A stretch of 64,000 nt of DNA from Lingula anatina. Its lineage: Eukaryota > Brachiopoda > Lingulata > Lingulida > Lingulidae. Shown piece after piece: positions 36,997 to 48,888 of this stretch. The stretch is from contig NW_019775630.1 of the NCBI RefSeq assembly GCF_001039355.2, positions 157,558 through 221,557 on the forward strand. The letters run 5' to 3'. The notes beneath the pieces are model-generated. The model worked only from the letters and a program-made list of their open reading frames with translations, made no database searches and was not told where the DNA came from. Position 1 is the first letter of the stretch. The number at the start of each line of letters is the position of its first letter. A program made the position numbers and the translations under genes.

Positions 36997-39900
36997 ACAC
37001 ACACAACACACGCACATCCGCACCCACACGCGCTAAAATACTTTGTAATCAATAAGCGGCATTGAATTTTACATCAAATAAAACATTATCATACTACATT
37101 AACATATAATAACACTTACAGGGTTTAGAAATCAAATAGTCATTTCCTATTAAAACAGGTGATGAAGGAAAGCGATCTGACGTCGAGGGGTCACTATATG
37201 GGTTGATGATAAGCTTCATGACGAAGCAGGAAGAATATCTAGTCGGCTCGTATATTGCAGGGTATACGGTAAGTATAGAACTCATTCTTAGTGGCCTCGT
37301 TATATTGTAGAATATACGGTAATACCCCCGTCACACTAGAGGTACCCTGAGTGTCAGAGCAACGTAAAATTTAGCTTGTTAATATTAAATATACCTTGGA
37401 GTCATTTTTACCATAATGTTTCGAATGCTGCCGGAATGCCGTGAGAATATTAAGAATGCAGTCATAGTGCAGTTAGAATACTGTTCAAATGTCATTCGAT
37501 AAATTTCCTCTTGGAATGCACTTCGAAAGTTTTTGACATGACAAAAACATTCGAGCCGGCCACAAGAATGGGTAAATATATTTGGAATGCACTCAGAATT
37601 TTTAGGATGTTTTTAGAATGCTCTTCGAATATCCTTCGAATATCCTGGAATTTTATTTCAGACGCCATTCTTAATCATTCCGCCTCTAGTGTGACGGGGA
37701 TTTTATACCCCGCCAGAATGTTTCGAATGTGCCTCGGCTGAGCTGAAATATTGTTGCCAGCAATCGAACTGCACTAGTGCGCCGTTCAAAGTGTATTCTA
37801 AATATTCTTATTACCTTCTGACAGCATTTTAAATATTCCTAACTGCTTTTGAGAGCTAATACAGTCGAAAGTGCACTCATCATTCCTAGCAAATTCAAGC
37901 GCATTCTGAGTATTCCAACGGTACTCTTACAATAATTAAGGTCAATTTTAAATTTTTCCCCGAATATTGCGCGAATTTTAAAAATTCTTCGTTCAGGCTC
38001 ATTGTTCTTCATTCCTGCTGATTCCGAATAAGTGTGACGGGGGCTTGAGTCTATAACTCATTCTTAGTGGCTTCGTATATTGTAGAATATAGGGTAATTA
38101 GAGCGCATGCGTGATACTTTCTAGGTGCATTTTCACCTACTAAACGCTCTAGGTTCAATGAATTTATACCCGGCTATTTCGATAGCTATTAAGTCGGTGG
38201 GTGTACAGTTGCCCGAAGAGAAATACAGGTTAACAACATTTGCCTCCCCCTTCTCTCTCCCCCCCCCTACCCCCCCCCCCCGTTCAGCTGTGATCTGGAT
38301 CATCTTGAACGTTTTGATTAAGTTAAATTTCACCTGTAAGACAAAAGGAAAAATAAAGGCAAATGATGGAAGGAAAGACAAATATCCTCATCTCCGTATA
38401 CCCGCCGTCACATATTATTTTGCATCCTTTAATTGATAATTAATTCAACGCATTAGGAGGCTTATTATGAATAAACAGACTTACATATTGACAGCTTGGA
38501 TGCTCTCATAACTTTTTGTATTATAGTTATAAAAAGGCTTGAAATCAATGAGTTAAAACTACTGTATTAAATCAATATCGTGAAATATTGTTTTAATTCA
38601 GTGTATGCAGATTATGCTTCATAATAGTTGATTTTATGGCTACTAGCACTAGTATGTAATTATGGTAAGTTTTTCTGAAAGAACCACGGTCAGTCGAACA
38701 AATTCAGTCGGAATTTGGTCTACATTGACTCACTGGTCGTCTAAATAAAACTCATGAAAAAAAGAAATCAGACATGGGTGAAAATGTCATGGAATTCCTC
38801 GTAAAAACTAGAATTATATTTATTTCAAAGAGTTTTTTAGTATATTTTACTGTTCACACTGTGTGATTCTAGATCCTCCTGCACAATTCTAAGGATCACC
38901 CTAACGTCGTCACCCAAGGTTTCCAGGTTGCCCCCGGGGGCAGCGCTAATGTCGCCATAAAACAGAAATATGTGAGTATAAATGTGTGTGTGTGCGTGCG
39001 TGTGTGTGTTTATCAAATAGTATTGTAACGCACTAAGTATAATTTTCAATATATAATGCATTCATCAATCGCAATGAAAACAGTCACTCTGCATTTCTTG
39101 TTGTAATATGACGATCTGAGTAAAAATTCAACTTCGAAGGGCCTGCTTAGAATTTTCGGACAAATAGTTCTGTTTTATAATTCAGTGAATTATCTAAGCA
39201 TGCGGTATTTGACGAATGGACCTTTCAAAACATACACGACAAGAACTGTTGAGTCTGCTTAATTTATTTTTTAGTATTTTTAAATTAACTATACATTTTC
39301 ACATCACCGAGAGCAAGATGCCTTCTGGAACAGAGGTGGTAGTAACCATACACGTATTGCTTTCCAAAGGTCACATGTCACACTTTTTAAGAATACCATG
39401 TCTTGATGTATACCGGTTTTTAGGTTCCTTTCTTCTTCGTTTTATTTTATATCATTTTATTTTAATTATTGATTTACTTTTTTATAAAAGAAAAAAAAAA
39501 ACGTTCTACAAAAACTTTATATGAATGAAATATGTAACACTACGCAGTATATATATATATTGTTTATCTATTAATATGTATTTTTTTTTCATAATTGCAG
39601 GTGAAAAATCTACCACAGCCCCACGGGCAATGTGCGGATAAGCAACTGGCTTATTTCCCACACTACAGTAAAATCAACTGTCAGGCAGAGTGCTTGTGAG
39701 TACTAGTAGAAGCAATACTTGTCCTTCTCACACAATTACATTGTAAAATTCGATTTTTTTTCACAAAACGCTGTTGTTTGCATACACTAGTTGTCAATTT
39801 GCCCCATTCAGGCGCATGTACTATATTGATACATCCCATATTCTTATTGTGCAACAGATGGCAAATGTGCCCCCACAAATCGCCTGTAGATAGACGGATA

Positions 39901-40681
39901 GACCACAAGTAAATTTAGCACCAGTGTGTGTTTCATTTAACATCGCTTCAGACCTAGAAACAGCTTTGACACCGGCAGTAGTATATGTATAATAGTAGAT
40001 CAGGTTTATCAGTGTTTATATAGCTGCCCTTTGTCTCGAATAAACATATTCTAAGTCAAATCTATATCCTACTTTGTTGAAAAGTAAGAACCTTAAGCAC
40101 GGGTAACTGTAAAATTAGCTACCGTATCACGGTTGCCTTTTCCATCTTTTGTCTAGATGTAGGATAGGGGCCTACACACTCTATCTCCAGTTCGTCTTTA
40201 TTTCCATTATAGACACAACAAAACTATAGAGAAATGCGGCTGTCGATTGGTTTATTACCCTGAAGTACCTGGCCTTAGGGAATGCTCACCCATTGACGTC
40301 AACACGTGTTGGGGACCCCTTCTCACCAACGTCTCACAGATCATGAAGAACTGCGCATGCACGGAGGCTTGCGAGACGTTCTACTTCGAGTATTCTGTAA
40401 CGACCGGGCTAGTCTCCGATGTGTCGGCTCAAGCCGCTGCTGTCTTCTTAAACACTACCCAGACCTATGTGGAAAAGAACTACTTGGCCGTGTACCTGTA
40501 CTACAAAGAAATGAGCTACGAGGAAGTGATTCAACAGGAAGCGTACAGCACGCTCACTCTGCTGGCGGATATAGGGGGCGCTCTTGGCCTCATTCTGGGC
40601 AGCACGCTTATGACCGTAGCGGAGATACTGGATTTCTTTCTTGGGTTGAGCATTTGGAAATTTTTCGGCGTGAAATTGTGA
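35555..40681 (+). CDS. DEG/ENaC/ASIC-family sodium channel subunit
   Basis: Exons are 35555-36145, 36816-36903, 37159-37268, 38873-38971, 39601-39695 and 40213-40681, giving 483 aa, a normal length for the family. A 5' UTR acceptor lies at 35408-35409. The protein has a cytosolic N-terminus, TM1 at about residues 88-107 (after FSLFRRATW), a Cys-rich extracellular domain with the family signatures FPTVTICN and GVCYQFNS, and TM2 near the C-terminus (LADIGGALGLILGSTLM). Such subunits trimerise in the plasma membrane and pass sodium when opened by acid, peptides or force; the stimulus cannot be told here. Two core motifs are unusual: the pre-TM1 His-Gly pair reads Leu-Gly (SILGMKQ), and the filter aligned to GAS of ASICs reads GST. 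Exon 1 is repeated upstream, probably by assembly. Intron 3 holds a transposon inserted in a duplicated exon end. Confidence 0.88.
36727..36760. repeat. (GTT)n microsatellite
   Basis: It begins just past the end of the 1,443-bp duplication. Such an array is a likely reason for a contig to end there. Confidence 0.9.
36948..37012. repeat. (CT)n(CA)n compound microsatellite
   Basis: About 20 CT units are followed by an imperfect CA run in intron 2 of the channel gene. Confidence 0.9.
37244..37323 (+). repeat. Tandem copies of the channel exon 3 end and splice donor
   Basis: Unit 1 (37244-37294) spans the last 25 coding bases of exon 3, its donor and 26 bp of intron. Unit 2 starts at 37295 with TCGTTATATTGTAGAATATACGGTAAT, a decayed copy. 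A third decayed copy is at 38052-38099, beyond an inserted transposon. The period is 51 bp. Only unit 1 keeps a consensus donor (GTAAGT). Confidence 0.75.
37324..38046. mobile_element. Motif-reiterated foldback element, GAATGC family, copy 2
   Basis: It runs from CCCCCGTCACACT to AGTGTGACGGGGGCTT (inverted ends of about 13 bp). The interior carries dozens of GAATGC, TTCGAA and GCATTC motifs in both orientations. A nested copy of the end (CTAGTGTGACGGGG) lies near 37684. It splits a short tandem array in channel intron 3, so it inserted after that array formed. It encodes no protein. Confidence 0.75.
38052..38099 (+). repeat. Third decayed copy of the channel exon 3 end
   Basis: TATAACTCATTCTTAGTGG followed by CTTCGTATATTGTAGAATATAGGGTAAT matches 37276-37323. 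The donor-like site is degraded (GGGTAATT). Confidence 0.75.
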
Positions 40682-43198
40682 CAGTGTAATTCGTGTTCAA
40701 TTTTGGTTACATTGGGATTTTTAAGCGAAAAGATGTGTCAGTCACGAGTGAATTCAGGACTTCACTAAAATACGGTGTAGGGGGCGTGATCGGCGGTAGG
40801 AGCAGTATACCTAATACTATCGTGGTAAAAAAGGTTGATTCCACTTTTTTTTTTTTTTTGTTACGAACGACCATACCACAGTTGTAAACCATTGTAAATA
40901 GTGATGTTCATTCCAGATGCGCTATCTATGACTCATGGCACAAACATTGCCAATTGAAAATATTCATGTTTTATGCCGTTTATTAAAATGTTGAGCATTC
41001 TATCTCTCAAATCGTGAAAATCTGATATTCCACACTGTTTTCCACAAGGTAAAAAAAACGTAATATTCAAACGGCTCAGCCATATTTCACAAATTTTACG
41101 AATCATAAGCATCAGTATGTGATGGTTAAAGGTCACGTGTCTTATGGCGAGCGCGTCTACCGCGTATTGCAATTATCTCCTGTAGGCGGCGAGGCAGCCT
41201 TCAAGGGCAGGGAAATCTGTTTTGGGGAAATGTTCCCATTCATAAAGAAATGCTTGTCGAAAATTGCCCAGGTAATATATTTAGAGGGTTGGATTTCCTA
41301 TGCATTGCTAACTCCATTGCGTGACACAGGTGCTTGGTAGGGTTAAGTATCGAGGCTCAAAGAACGTCGTTCCGTCCTCGGACATTGTGTTTCTGCAATA
41401 AATTACTCACCGGGTGAGAACTGTGAGCAAATGTGTTCTCTTGATAAGCCTGAAATGAATGACCCCAGCTAGATAATTCTGTCTCATTTTACCGAACAGG
41501 TTTGCATTTTATTTGATTCTTCATCGGAAAAAAAGGAGCAACGAAACCCTTCTGTCAATAAAACAGCATAGAATAACTTATAATTATACGGTATACATGT
41601 TTGTATTGAAAACAGGCTCATGGTAGTCGACAATATTACGTTTTAATACTTGCGTCTTTCCGCTTGAAGCGTTATGAACTGTAAATGTCTTACAGGTCAT
41701 CTGTAAAACGACGGATTTTTTTTAAATAGAAAAACGTGGAAAGTTTCCATGGAGCAAAACAATGGCCAAAAGCCATTTATCATTTAAACATGTGTCCTAA
41801 TATGACAGGCGAACCAATAATTGCTGCATGCATATTGTAGTTATTATTATCCTTATTGTTACATTTCGTCAATCGTTTTGCTCTGTAATTGTTGGGGGTG
41901 ATCAATAAGTATTCAACCGTGGAGGCATAATTTGTGCATTGCAAACACGCTGTGTCAACCTCCCGATTGTGTCAATGTCATATTCATTTTATCACTAGAT
42001 GAAACGATTATACGTGTTTTCATTCGGTATAACTACTCTTCAACAAAAGGAGGGAAATAAAAGGAATTGTGCAATTTATTGGAAGAAAGAGGATTTGTCG
42101 TTACTTTAACAGAATGTGGATGTGTTCGGAACGCTGAGATCTAAACGCCCCTTGGTTCCTTTGACGTCCACGCCGTAGCCTACCTTGTTACACCCACTGA
42201 AACAAGATATAAAGGCAAATTAGGAACCATTAAGTATTCCAACGGTATCAAAATCTCGTTTTCTTTTGTTGAATTGCTTAAAACCTCCCGAACTTCAAAT
42301 GTTACTCTGAAACAAGATGCCAAGAAGTAGAATCAGACATTTTTATACATTTGGAATTTACTTTTGACTGCTGTAAAAGTCTCAAACGTCGAATGACATT
42401 CCTAAGTAACACTAAAAAGGTACAGACACTTCACAGTATTTAATAGGTTTAAAATTCATTGATTTTCAACCAAAGACTCTCTAATTGATAGATTGAATTT
42501 TAAAGGGGGAAACGCTTGGTAAATAAATGATTATAAGACAAACGTTCATATCGTTTTACATATAATCGCTCTGCTGCTTAGAACGACTTAAAATTTTTTT
42601 GATACACAGTGCATTGATTTTTTCAATGTTACTCTGGATAGCACAAAAAACAATTCAATGACTATAAATATTCCCCTTCTTTCTCTCCAAGAGCACAAGG
42701 TCACCGTTTTCAAGTACTGTAAATATTTACTATTTCTCTCCCCCCCCACACCCAAAGGACGGAGACGCCGTTTTTAATCACTGTATATATGTCCTCTGTT
42801 TCTCCCTAAGAACACGGGGACAACGAGGAGCGTCTGTGCTACCTTCCTTTTCTAATAATAAATTGTCGGATATTTTCTTTTATTCCTTCATTTCTTTCTT
42901 TCTAATTGTTAAATTATGCGCTAAGGGAAATCACACGAGTGTTTAATGACACTTCTATGAAATCAGGCCATGGACGGACACATTAAGAAGTAATTGAGGG
43001 GTAGAGGGTCATCTCCAGAGGGATCGATTGTCTTTTTTTAAGAATTCGGAAAACCCACTGATATACAATAAAGACAGCAATCAAGATTCTCAGATTTCTT
43101 TTCACAAAAGGAAAATGGAAACAATAAATGGTTGAATGCTTTTTTGCAATGATTGTCGGCAGACGCAATCAGCGGGGGTACATGTATAGCTGTCTCAC
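40682..43198. other. Spacer between convergent channel and lipase genes
   Basis: This is the shared 3' region of a plus-strand and a minus-strand gene. An AATAAA near 41396 could serve the channel. An ORF at 41119-41340 has no recognisable domain. No other gene was seen. Confidence 0.5.
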
Positions 43199-46121
43199 CT
43201 ACACCATTCTCTGCCACGACATACATGCCAACCACTTTCTACATGTACATGTAGGTCTATAGTTATATATTAGTTAATTTAACATCTTCCCTGTATCTTT
43301 TAAGGACGTACATTGTAGAAAAGCCAAAAAGAGAAATTATTTGGGCATTGAAGGAGTAAAAGAACCGCCCTCTGCACTTAAATACAACAGATGTGATGAC
43401 AAAATGATCAGATTCAAGACAGAGAAAAAGGATTGTGTTCACATTTAAATTAAATAATTACCTATTACGTAAAGAATATAACCATAGCATGTAACTCCCA
43501 ATAGCATATAACAAAGGTGATCAAAATTCTAATTTGTTTGTATCATAACCAAATTATAATTAGAGCCATGATAAAGAAGATTAAGTTGATAATCATCGGA
43601 ATGTTTTCATTAACTCTTATGATCATATATCTCCATCAACCCTTTATGGTACATACCCGGCTGCATTACAGGCTTTAAAGGCACACCCGCCGTTCACAGA
43701 CTTCACATAAATATTAATGGCTTTCATATGGGCTGTAACTTGGTTCGCTTCAATGGCTCCATTATTGATGTAAAAATCAATGTCGCCTGGTAATACAAAC
43801 GCAATGCAGGGATTTAACTCGTTTAGTAATCAAAATTTCAAATGGAGAAACTAACAGACGGCAAGCGGGCAGAGACGTAGATTTAAAAAAGGATGCAATA
43901 TATTCAATTACGGACTTGGCAGATCTTGATTTAATGCTAATTTTCGTGTTGGATCAACAGTAGAGATATAAAGTGTTTTTTTCCAGAAAAAAAATACTAC
44001 TATGATCGCTGGTCACAAGCATGTAATGTACGGCGGATCTCTTACCCGCAGCAAGAGCAGCGACAGAACTGGTATGTATCACTTGCACCAAGTCTGCGGC
44101 TCCTGTATATATGCCAGCGACAGGGTCCAGTGCTAATAAAAACAAAATCCAATTCAGATTTTTCTACAATTTGAACATTGAGATCTCTCTCTCTCTCATG
44201 CATATTTTCGCCTGTATTTACGTTCGGAAAAGGGCGCTCATGTGCTGAAAAGAATTGTAATTAAGAGAAAAAAAGACTCGATATACACTTAATGGTTTGC
44301 TAAGATATCTGACCAAATCATGTATCATGTTAACTTTTTTCCATATCCAGGATATCAAAGACTTGTGACAAGATAACTTCTTGTTGTATTTCCATCGTGC
44401 TATATACAGGTAGGCTAACCCACCTACAAGCTGCCCAACTTTGATGTTGCCCACATTAATAAGTCCCAAACCGGCGACCTTCATGACATTGGCCCCAAGA
44501 GAGTGGCCAATCAGAGTGATACGTTTTGGACTTTGACCCATGGTTGTCATGGTACCCACGAGCCAGCCGACGTCACCGCCCACTGCGTTTGATGACGCAG
44601 CCGCAGCGAGCAGATTCGGCGTCTTGGCTCCCGATGCCCAGTCCACCACTATCACATTGGCGTTTTCCTATACAGAAAAATCCAAATATCTTAGATACAG
44701 TACATCTAAATAAATAGTGCACTTGTTTACTGTACATGTGTTTATATGCATAAGGAGACTAACACACACAAGGCAGACGGAAGGGTGGACAGACAGGCAG
44801 ACAGTCAGACACAGGCAGACAGACAGCAGACAGTCAGACACAGGCAGACAGACAGGCAGACAGTGAGACACAGGCAGACAGACAGGCAGACAAGCAGACA
44901 GACAGAATGACCGTTAGACAGAAAGTCAATCAGGTAAACATGCATTAAAACATGAACAAAATAATTGCACGCCACACAGAACAGCCAAAAATACGCACTC
45001 TTTTTCAACAGAGCCTGCACCATGGGAGCAGTGAATCTTTCCCGACCAGAACCCTGCCATCCGTGGGAGAAGATGTAGGTATTCTTAGAGGTGTCAAACC
45101 CTGCCTTAGTGAACGTCGAGGCGTCCACGGTCACACACGCTCCATCGGTGTTTTTCCTAAAACGATTTGATGACATAAAGGCGTGCTTCAATATAATTCT
45201 ACAACCTAGAAATGTTCAATTCAGTTAAGGGTTGCATATATTCATGCTTAATTCTCAAAATATTATTTTTTCCAATGTGATAAAGTATATCCTTATGATC
45301 AGAAATGCAGTAAATGATAGCAATATGAAATGTAAGATGTAGATATGAACGTCTCATAAATTTAAAAATGGATAGGGACAATTTTGAAAAAGAAAATAGA
45401 AGGATGCTACTCCTGGTACTTAACAACACTTTTCTTCATAATCAATAATCAGGGAAACTGAGACCAATCACCTTGTGTATAATCTGAAGTTGGAACTTTT
45501 CCCCCAGGCTTGCAGGCATCCTTGGTCCCTCCTGAACAAATGCTGTGTTAAACTGTTGCGGAACGAAGCTTAAGTAAAGGAAAACAGGCGGTGTAGACGC
45601 GCGAATAAACTTTGGTTCGCTTTATCATATGAGCGCCATTTAAGTATTTATGTGAATTCGAGGAATTGAAATATACACCGATGGACATGCAACTGGTGAA
45701 CTATTCAAAAGCTGGCGAAAACTTACAGATCAAATATGTTACAATACTTCAAGAACATATAAACAAATGTGCACTGTAGTCGCTGTATATCGTCTAATTG
45801 TGAAAAATGCTCGTTAGATTATTTTATCAAAAGTTCTTTCCAATTACACTAAAAGTGGTTTAATCTTCTTCATCTTGACATTTAGAAAATATTAAAGCAA
45901 GCTGAGTCAGAAAAACCTAATGCCGGATACTTTTAATCCGACTTTTTAAGATAAAAATATTTAGCAAGAATAACATGTATAAATAACAGATGACTAATGA
46001 TGATATTTGAATTCGAGAAACAAATTTCAAAAAAGTCATAAGATAAATTGAATATCTTAATATTACCACTTGCTCCTAAAGCAAGGCAGCACATAAACAC
46101 GAACACGACACGGAGACCCAT
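43199..46121 (-). CDS. Secreted pancreatic-lipase/PLA1-family enzyme
   Basis: Exons in transcript order are 46121-46067, 45531-45472, 45156-44999, 44667-44424, 44132-44046, 43786-43657 and a tentative last exon 43238-43199. A signal peptide (MGLRVVFVFMCCLALGASG) is followed by the family motifs FRLYTRKN, YIFSHGWQGSG and NVIVVDW. The catalytic triad is Ser in GHSLG, Asp in ALDPVAG and His in VIHTSS, then GDIDFYINNG. It should hydrolyse acyl esters of lipids outside the cell. At about 257 aa it lacks a PLAT domain and has a very short lid region, more like PLA1-type members. The frame breaks twice: inside exon 2 (one base short near GGGGGAAAA) and at the end of exon 3 (one A too many in a run of five). 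Both are homopolymers, so sequencing error is more likely than decay. The C-terminal exon is uncertain. Confidence 0.75.
44773..44912. repeat. CAGACAGG-type minisatellite
   Basis: About 140 bp of CAGA/GGCAGACAGACA units in lipase intron 3. The Cys/Leu/Ser-rich ORF on the minus strand here is a by-product. Confidence 0.9.
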
Positions 46122-46161
46122 GTTGCAAATAGAGTTTAGCTTGAACCGTCCACAGGAGCTG

Positions 46162-46169
46162 CCTTTATA
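46162..46169 (-). promoter_or_regulatory. TATA box of the lipase gene
   Basis: On the minus strand TATAAAGG lies 41 bp before the start codon at 46121, so the 5' UTR would be only about 10-15 nt. Confidence 0.55.
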
Positions 46170-48064
46170 TGCATGCATCCTGTCACTTCAGGGCAAGGGG
46201 TAGTAAAGAAGGGTGCATCGCCTACAAAAAGAACCCGTTGAAAATTAGACTAATGATTTGAACACGTTATTCTTTCTTACAATAAAAAACTATTTGACTT
46301 ATTTTCACATACTGTGTTTTCCTGTTACCTTCACCATAAAAGTTAATTATTATCATTTTCCACTTTTGCGGATGGCGTTAACAGCTGAATTTTATGATAT
46401 AATTGCTAATGAAATTAAAAGAAGAGAAGTTATTTTCCCTTCTCTATCCTCGAGACGCACGTTAACTACACGTGTCCGTTCTCATGATTTTATATATAAC
46501 ACAGTTGGAGCAGCTGGATATATTTTGGGAAGCCCGTTAATCTTCAACAGCTGTGCCTTTGCACCATATCATGACCCTATTTTGTTGACACATAGGTATT
46601 GTTTTAATACGACAATGCTGTTGTTGCTGTTGTTCTTATTGTTATTATCACTGTTGTTGTTGTTGTTTTTATTATTATCATCGATCGTCCACGTATCATT
46701 GCATTCCGACTGAAGTACGTACTGTCCACCCTCTTTGCAACAGTGCCATTGAGGTCATGTACACAGGTGGCCTCAAAGTTGACCTTTCAGATAATGCCAG
46801 GATCAACTTCGTGTGTTGGGTACCTGTGTTCTCGGTTCAGAGAGACATGCTGACCGGCGTCATGCACGAGAGAGCTCCCTGACATCCAGGGACCGGCGTG
46901 ACAGGAATGGGGGTCCTAGGAATAAGTCCGGGGTCACATATAAATAGTACAGGTTAGGGTTAGTCGGAGGTTTGGGATTAGTATATGGGACGAATGCCAA
47001 CTGTGCAAAGTAATGGGGAAGGGGCTACGGTTCCTAGCGGACCGCCATTCCTGTCACACCGGTCCCCATTGATTTGTGGAGATAATTAAATTTTAATTTC
47101 CCTGTCCTAGATTTTGACCCTTTAATTCACGCTGTACCATAACCTTGTATAAAGCCATGGAAAGGAAGGGCGCACTTTCTGTATATACTTGTATATGAAT
47201 CAGTCAATTTAGTTTTTTGTCTTTCTTTTCTTTTTATGTCCAAATTGATTCTTTGTTATTGAAACCACAAAAGCTCCAACCAGTAATGCATCAAAGCTAA
47301 TTGTGTCTTAAGCAAAACGGCGTTATAAATTTACCTTTCTGACCAGCTGATATACCTTCTAAATAATGCACATCTTTAAACATTACAATAGAAACTAATC
47401 AATTAATTACATTAATAAATAACTTTATATGCACGGGGTCCTTACCCCTTCACTAAAGTAAAATGCCATCTATTTGTCACGTTTTGAATAAAAAGAAAAC
47501 CTTTCACCCGAAAACTTCAAAGACATGCCAACGAACCGCACAATATAAATGTCCAACAATTGCAGTACAGTGTACAGGTAGTTCATATATACACCATTTC
47601 TTGGAGATATTTGCTGTATTTATTCGAGGCTAAATCTGTCACTAAGATGTTACATGTGCAACATGTACTGGTCATTGATATACATGATTTATTTCGGCTG
47701 AAAAAAATCTTAAGTTTCCCCCCCAAATGAAGTCGCTGACGCAAAATAATGACTAACTTTTCATCTCGTAAGTGGAGTTTGCAAACTCATGATTGTGATA
47801 GTTTACTTAAGAAATATTTTAAAGCTAATTTGTGTTTGATTGTGAAGAAGGCCATTAAGTAAACATGCGTGACAAGTAATGGCTATGAAAGTGCTATTAG
47901 ATGGTTATATGAATAAGTAACACAGCCAACGTTGACTTTCAGTTAAGTGAGTTGTCTTAAGATAAACAACGTTTGCATGCAGCACGATAAGGACACATAC
48001 ACATTGAATGCGATTGTCTCTAGTAAAATAACACGTGCTTAATAAGCTTAGAAGGACGATAAAC
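46170..48064. other. Spacer between divergent lipase and MMP genes
   Basis: It probably holds both promoters. It contains the small inverted-repeat element at 46887-47067. The ORF at 46258-46713 is low-complexity Leu-rich at its end and is not supported. No TATA box is obvious for the MMP gene. Confidence 0.5.
46887..47067. mobile_element. Short MITE with about 35-bp inverted repeats
   Basis: GGGACCGGCGTGACAGGAAT...GGTCCTAGGAA at the left matches the complement of TTCCTAGCGGACCGCC...ACCGGTCCC at the right with a few mismatches. The whole element is about 180 bp. No target-site duplication longer than 2 bp is evident. Confidence 0.65.
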
Positions 48065-48850
48065 ATGAGGTTTCTAGACATTGGAATGCTTCTTGCAATT
48101 GGTGCTTGTTATATAAGTTCTGCATCTTTGTCTGACGTCCAGTTTGCACAGGTGAGTAGCATGTGCTGCCTCTCTTTCCCTCTCCCTTTCTCTCTCCTTC
48201 TTTATCTCTCTCTACCACTCTTTAAATCTGACTGTCTCGCGTCTTCGCCCATACCTCACCCTAAAGACAATCAACCTATTTGAAAAACGACCGTTCGGTT
48301 TTTCCAGGACTTTTTGGTAAAACATGGGTATCTAAGCTCTTCCAAACTTGCGACTGCGTCCGAGTTCCGCGAAGCATTGCAAGACTTCCAGAAGCGCATG
48401 AACATTGCCATTTCTGGTGAAGCAGACGATAAAACGTTGGAAGTAATGCGCATGCCTCGTTGTAGCGCCCCTGACCGTTCTCCCATCAATGGCGATGACG
48501 AGTTTTCCTTTAACCTTGCCTCAGGTTCGAAATCTCTTATATATATTATTATCATATGTTTAAAGATGTGTTGTAATGCATTTGACCAAGACCAAATTTT
48601 CCCAATGTCAAAAATGTGAATAAATGTTGTTTTTACTTTTTCTCATTTTGTCAGGTTGAGAATACACCAAAGCTGAAAATGACATAAGGAAATAACCATT
48701 TCAGAACACTCTTTGACTATATTTCTAAAATCGTTGTAAAATGACAAGCAGAAACATAGACACAGATGCAGCTAATGCGCATGCGTGCAGGTGAATTCCT
48801 ATGTGCTTTTACATGACCCAGTGCACATTTGAACACTTTTATTATTATTA

Positions 48851-48888
<38 letters not shown>

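Noticed and set aside
41119-41340. 73-codon ORF with an exon-like donor
   Set aside because: Not recognisable and no partner exons found on this strand.
41885-41975. Sequence resembling a mariner end (GATCAATAAGTATTCAACC)
   Set aside because: No matching inverted end or transposase could be found nearby.
43038-43235. Minus-strand ORF MVGMYVVAENGVG... as the lipase C-terminus
   Set aside because: Its frame does not fit the phase-2 end of exon 6; another frame of the same stretch fits and is given as tentative.
44668-45191. Leu/Cys/Ser-rich extension of the lipase exon 3 ORF
   Set aside because: Read-through into the intronic CAGACAGG repeat, not part of the protein.
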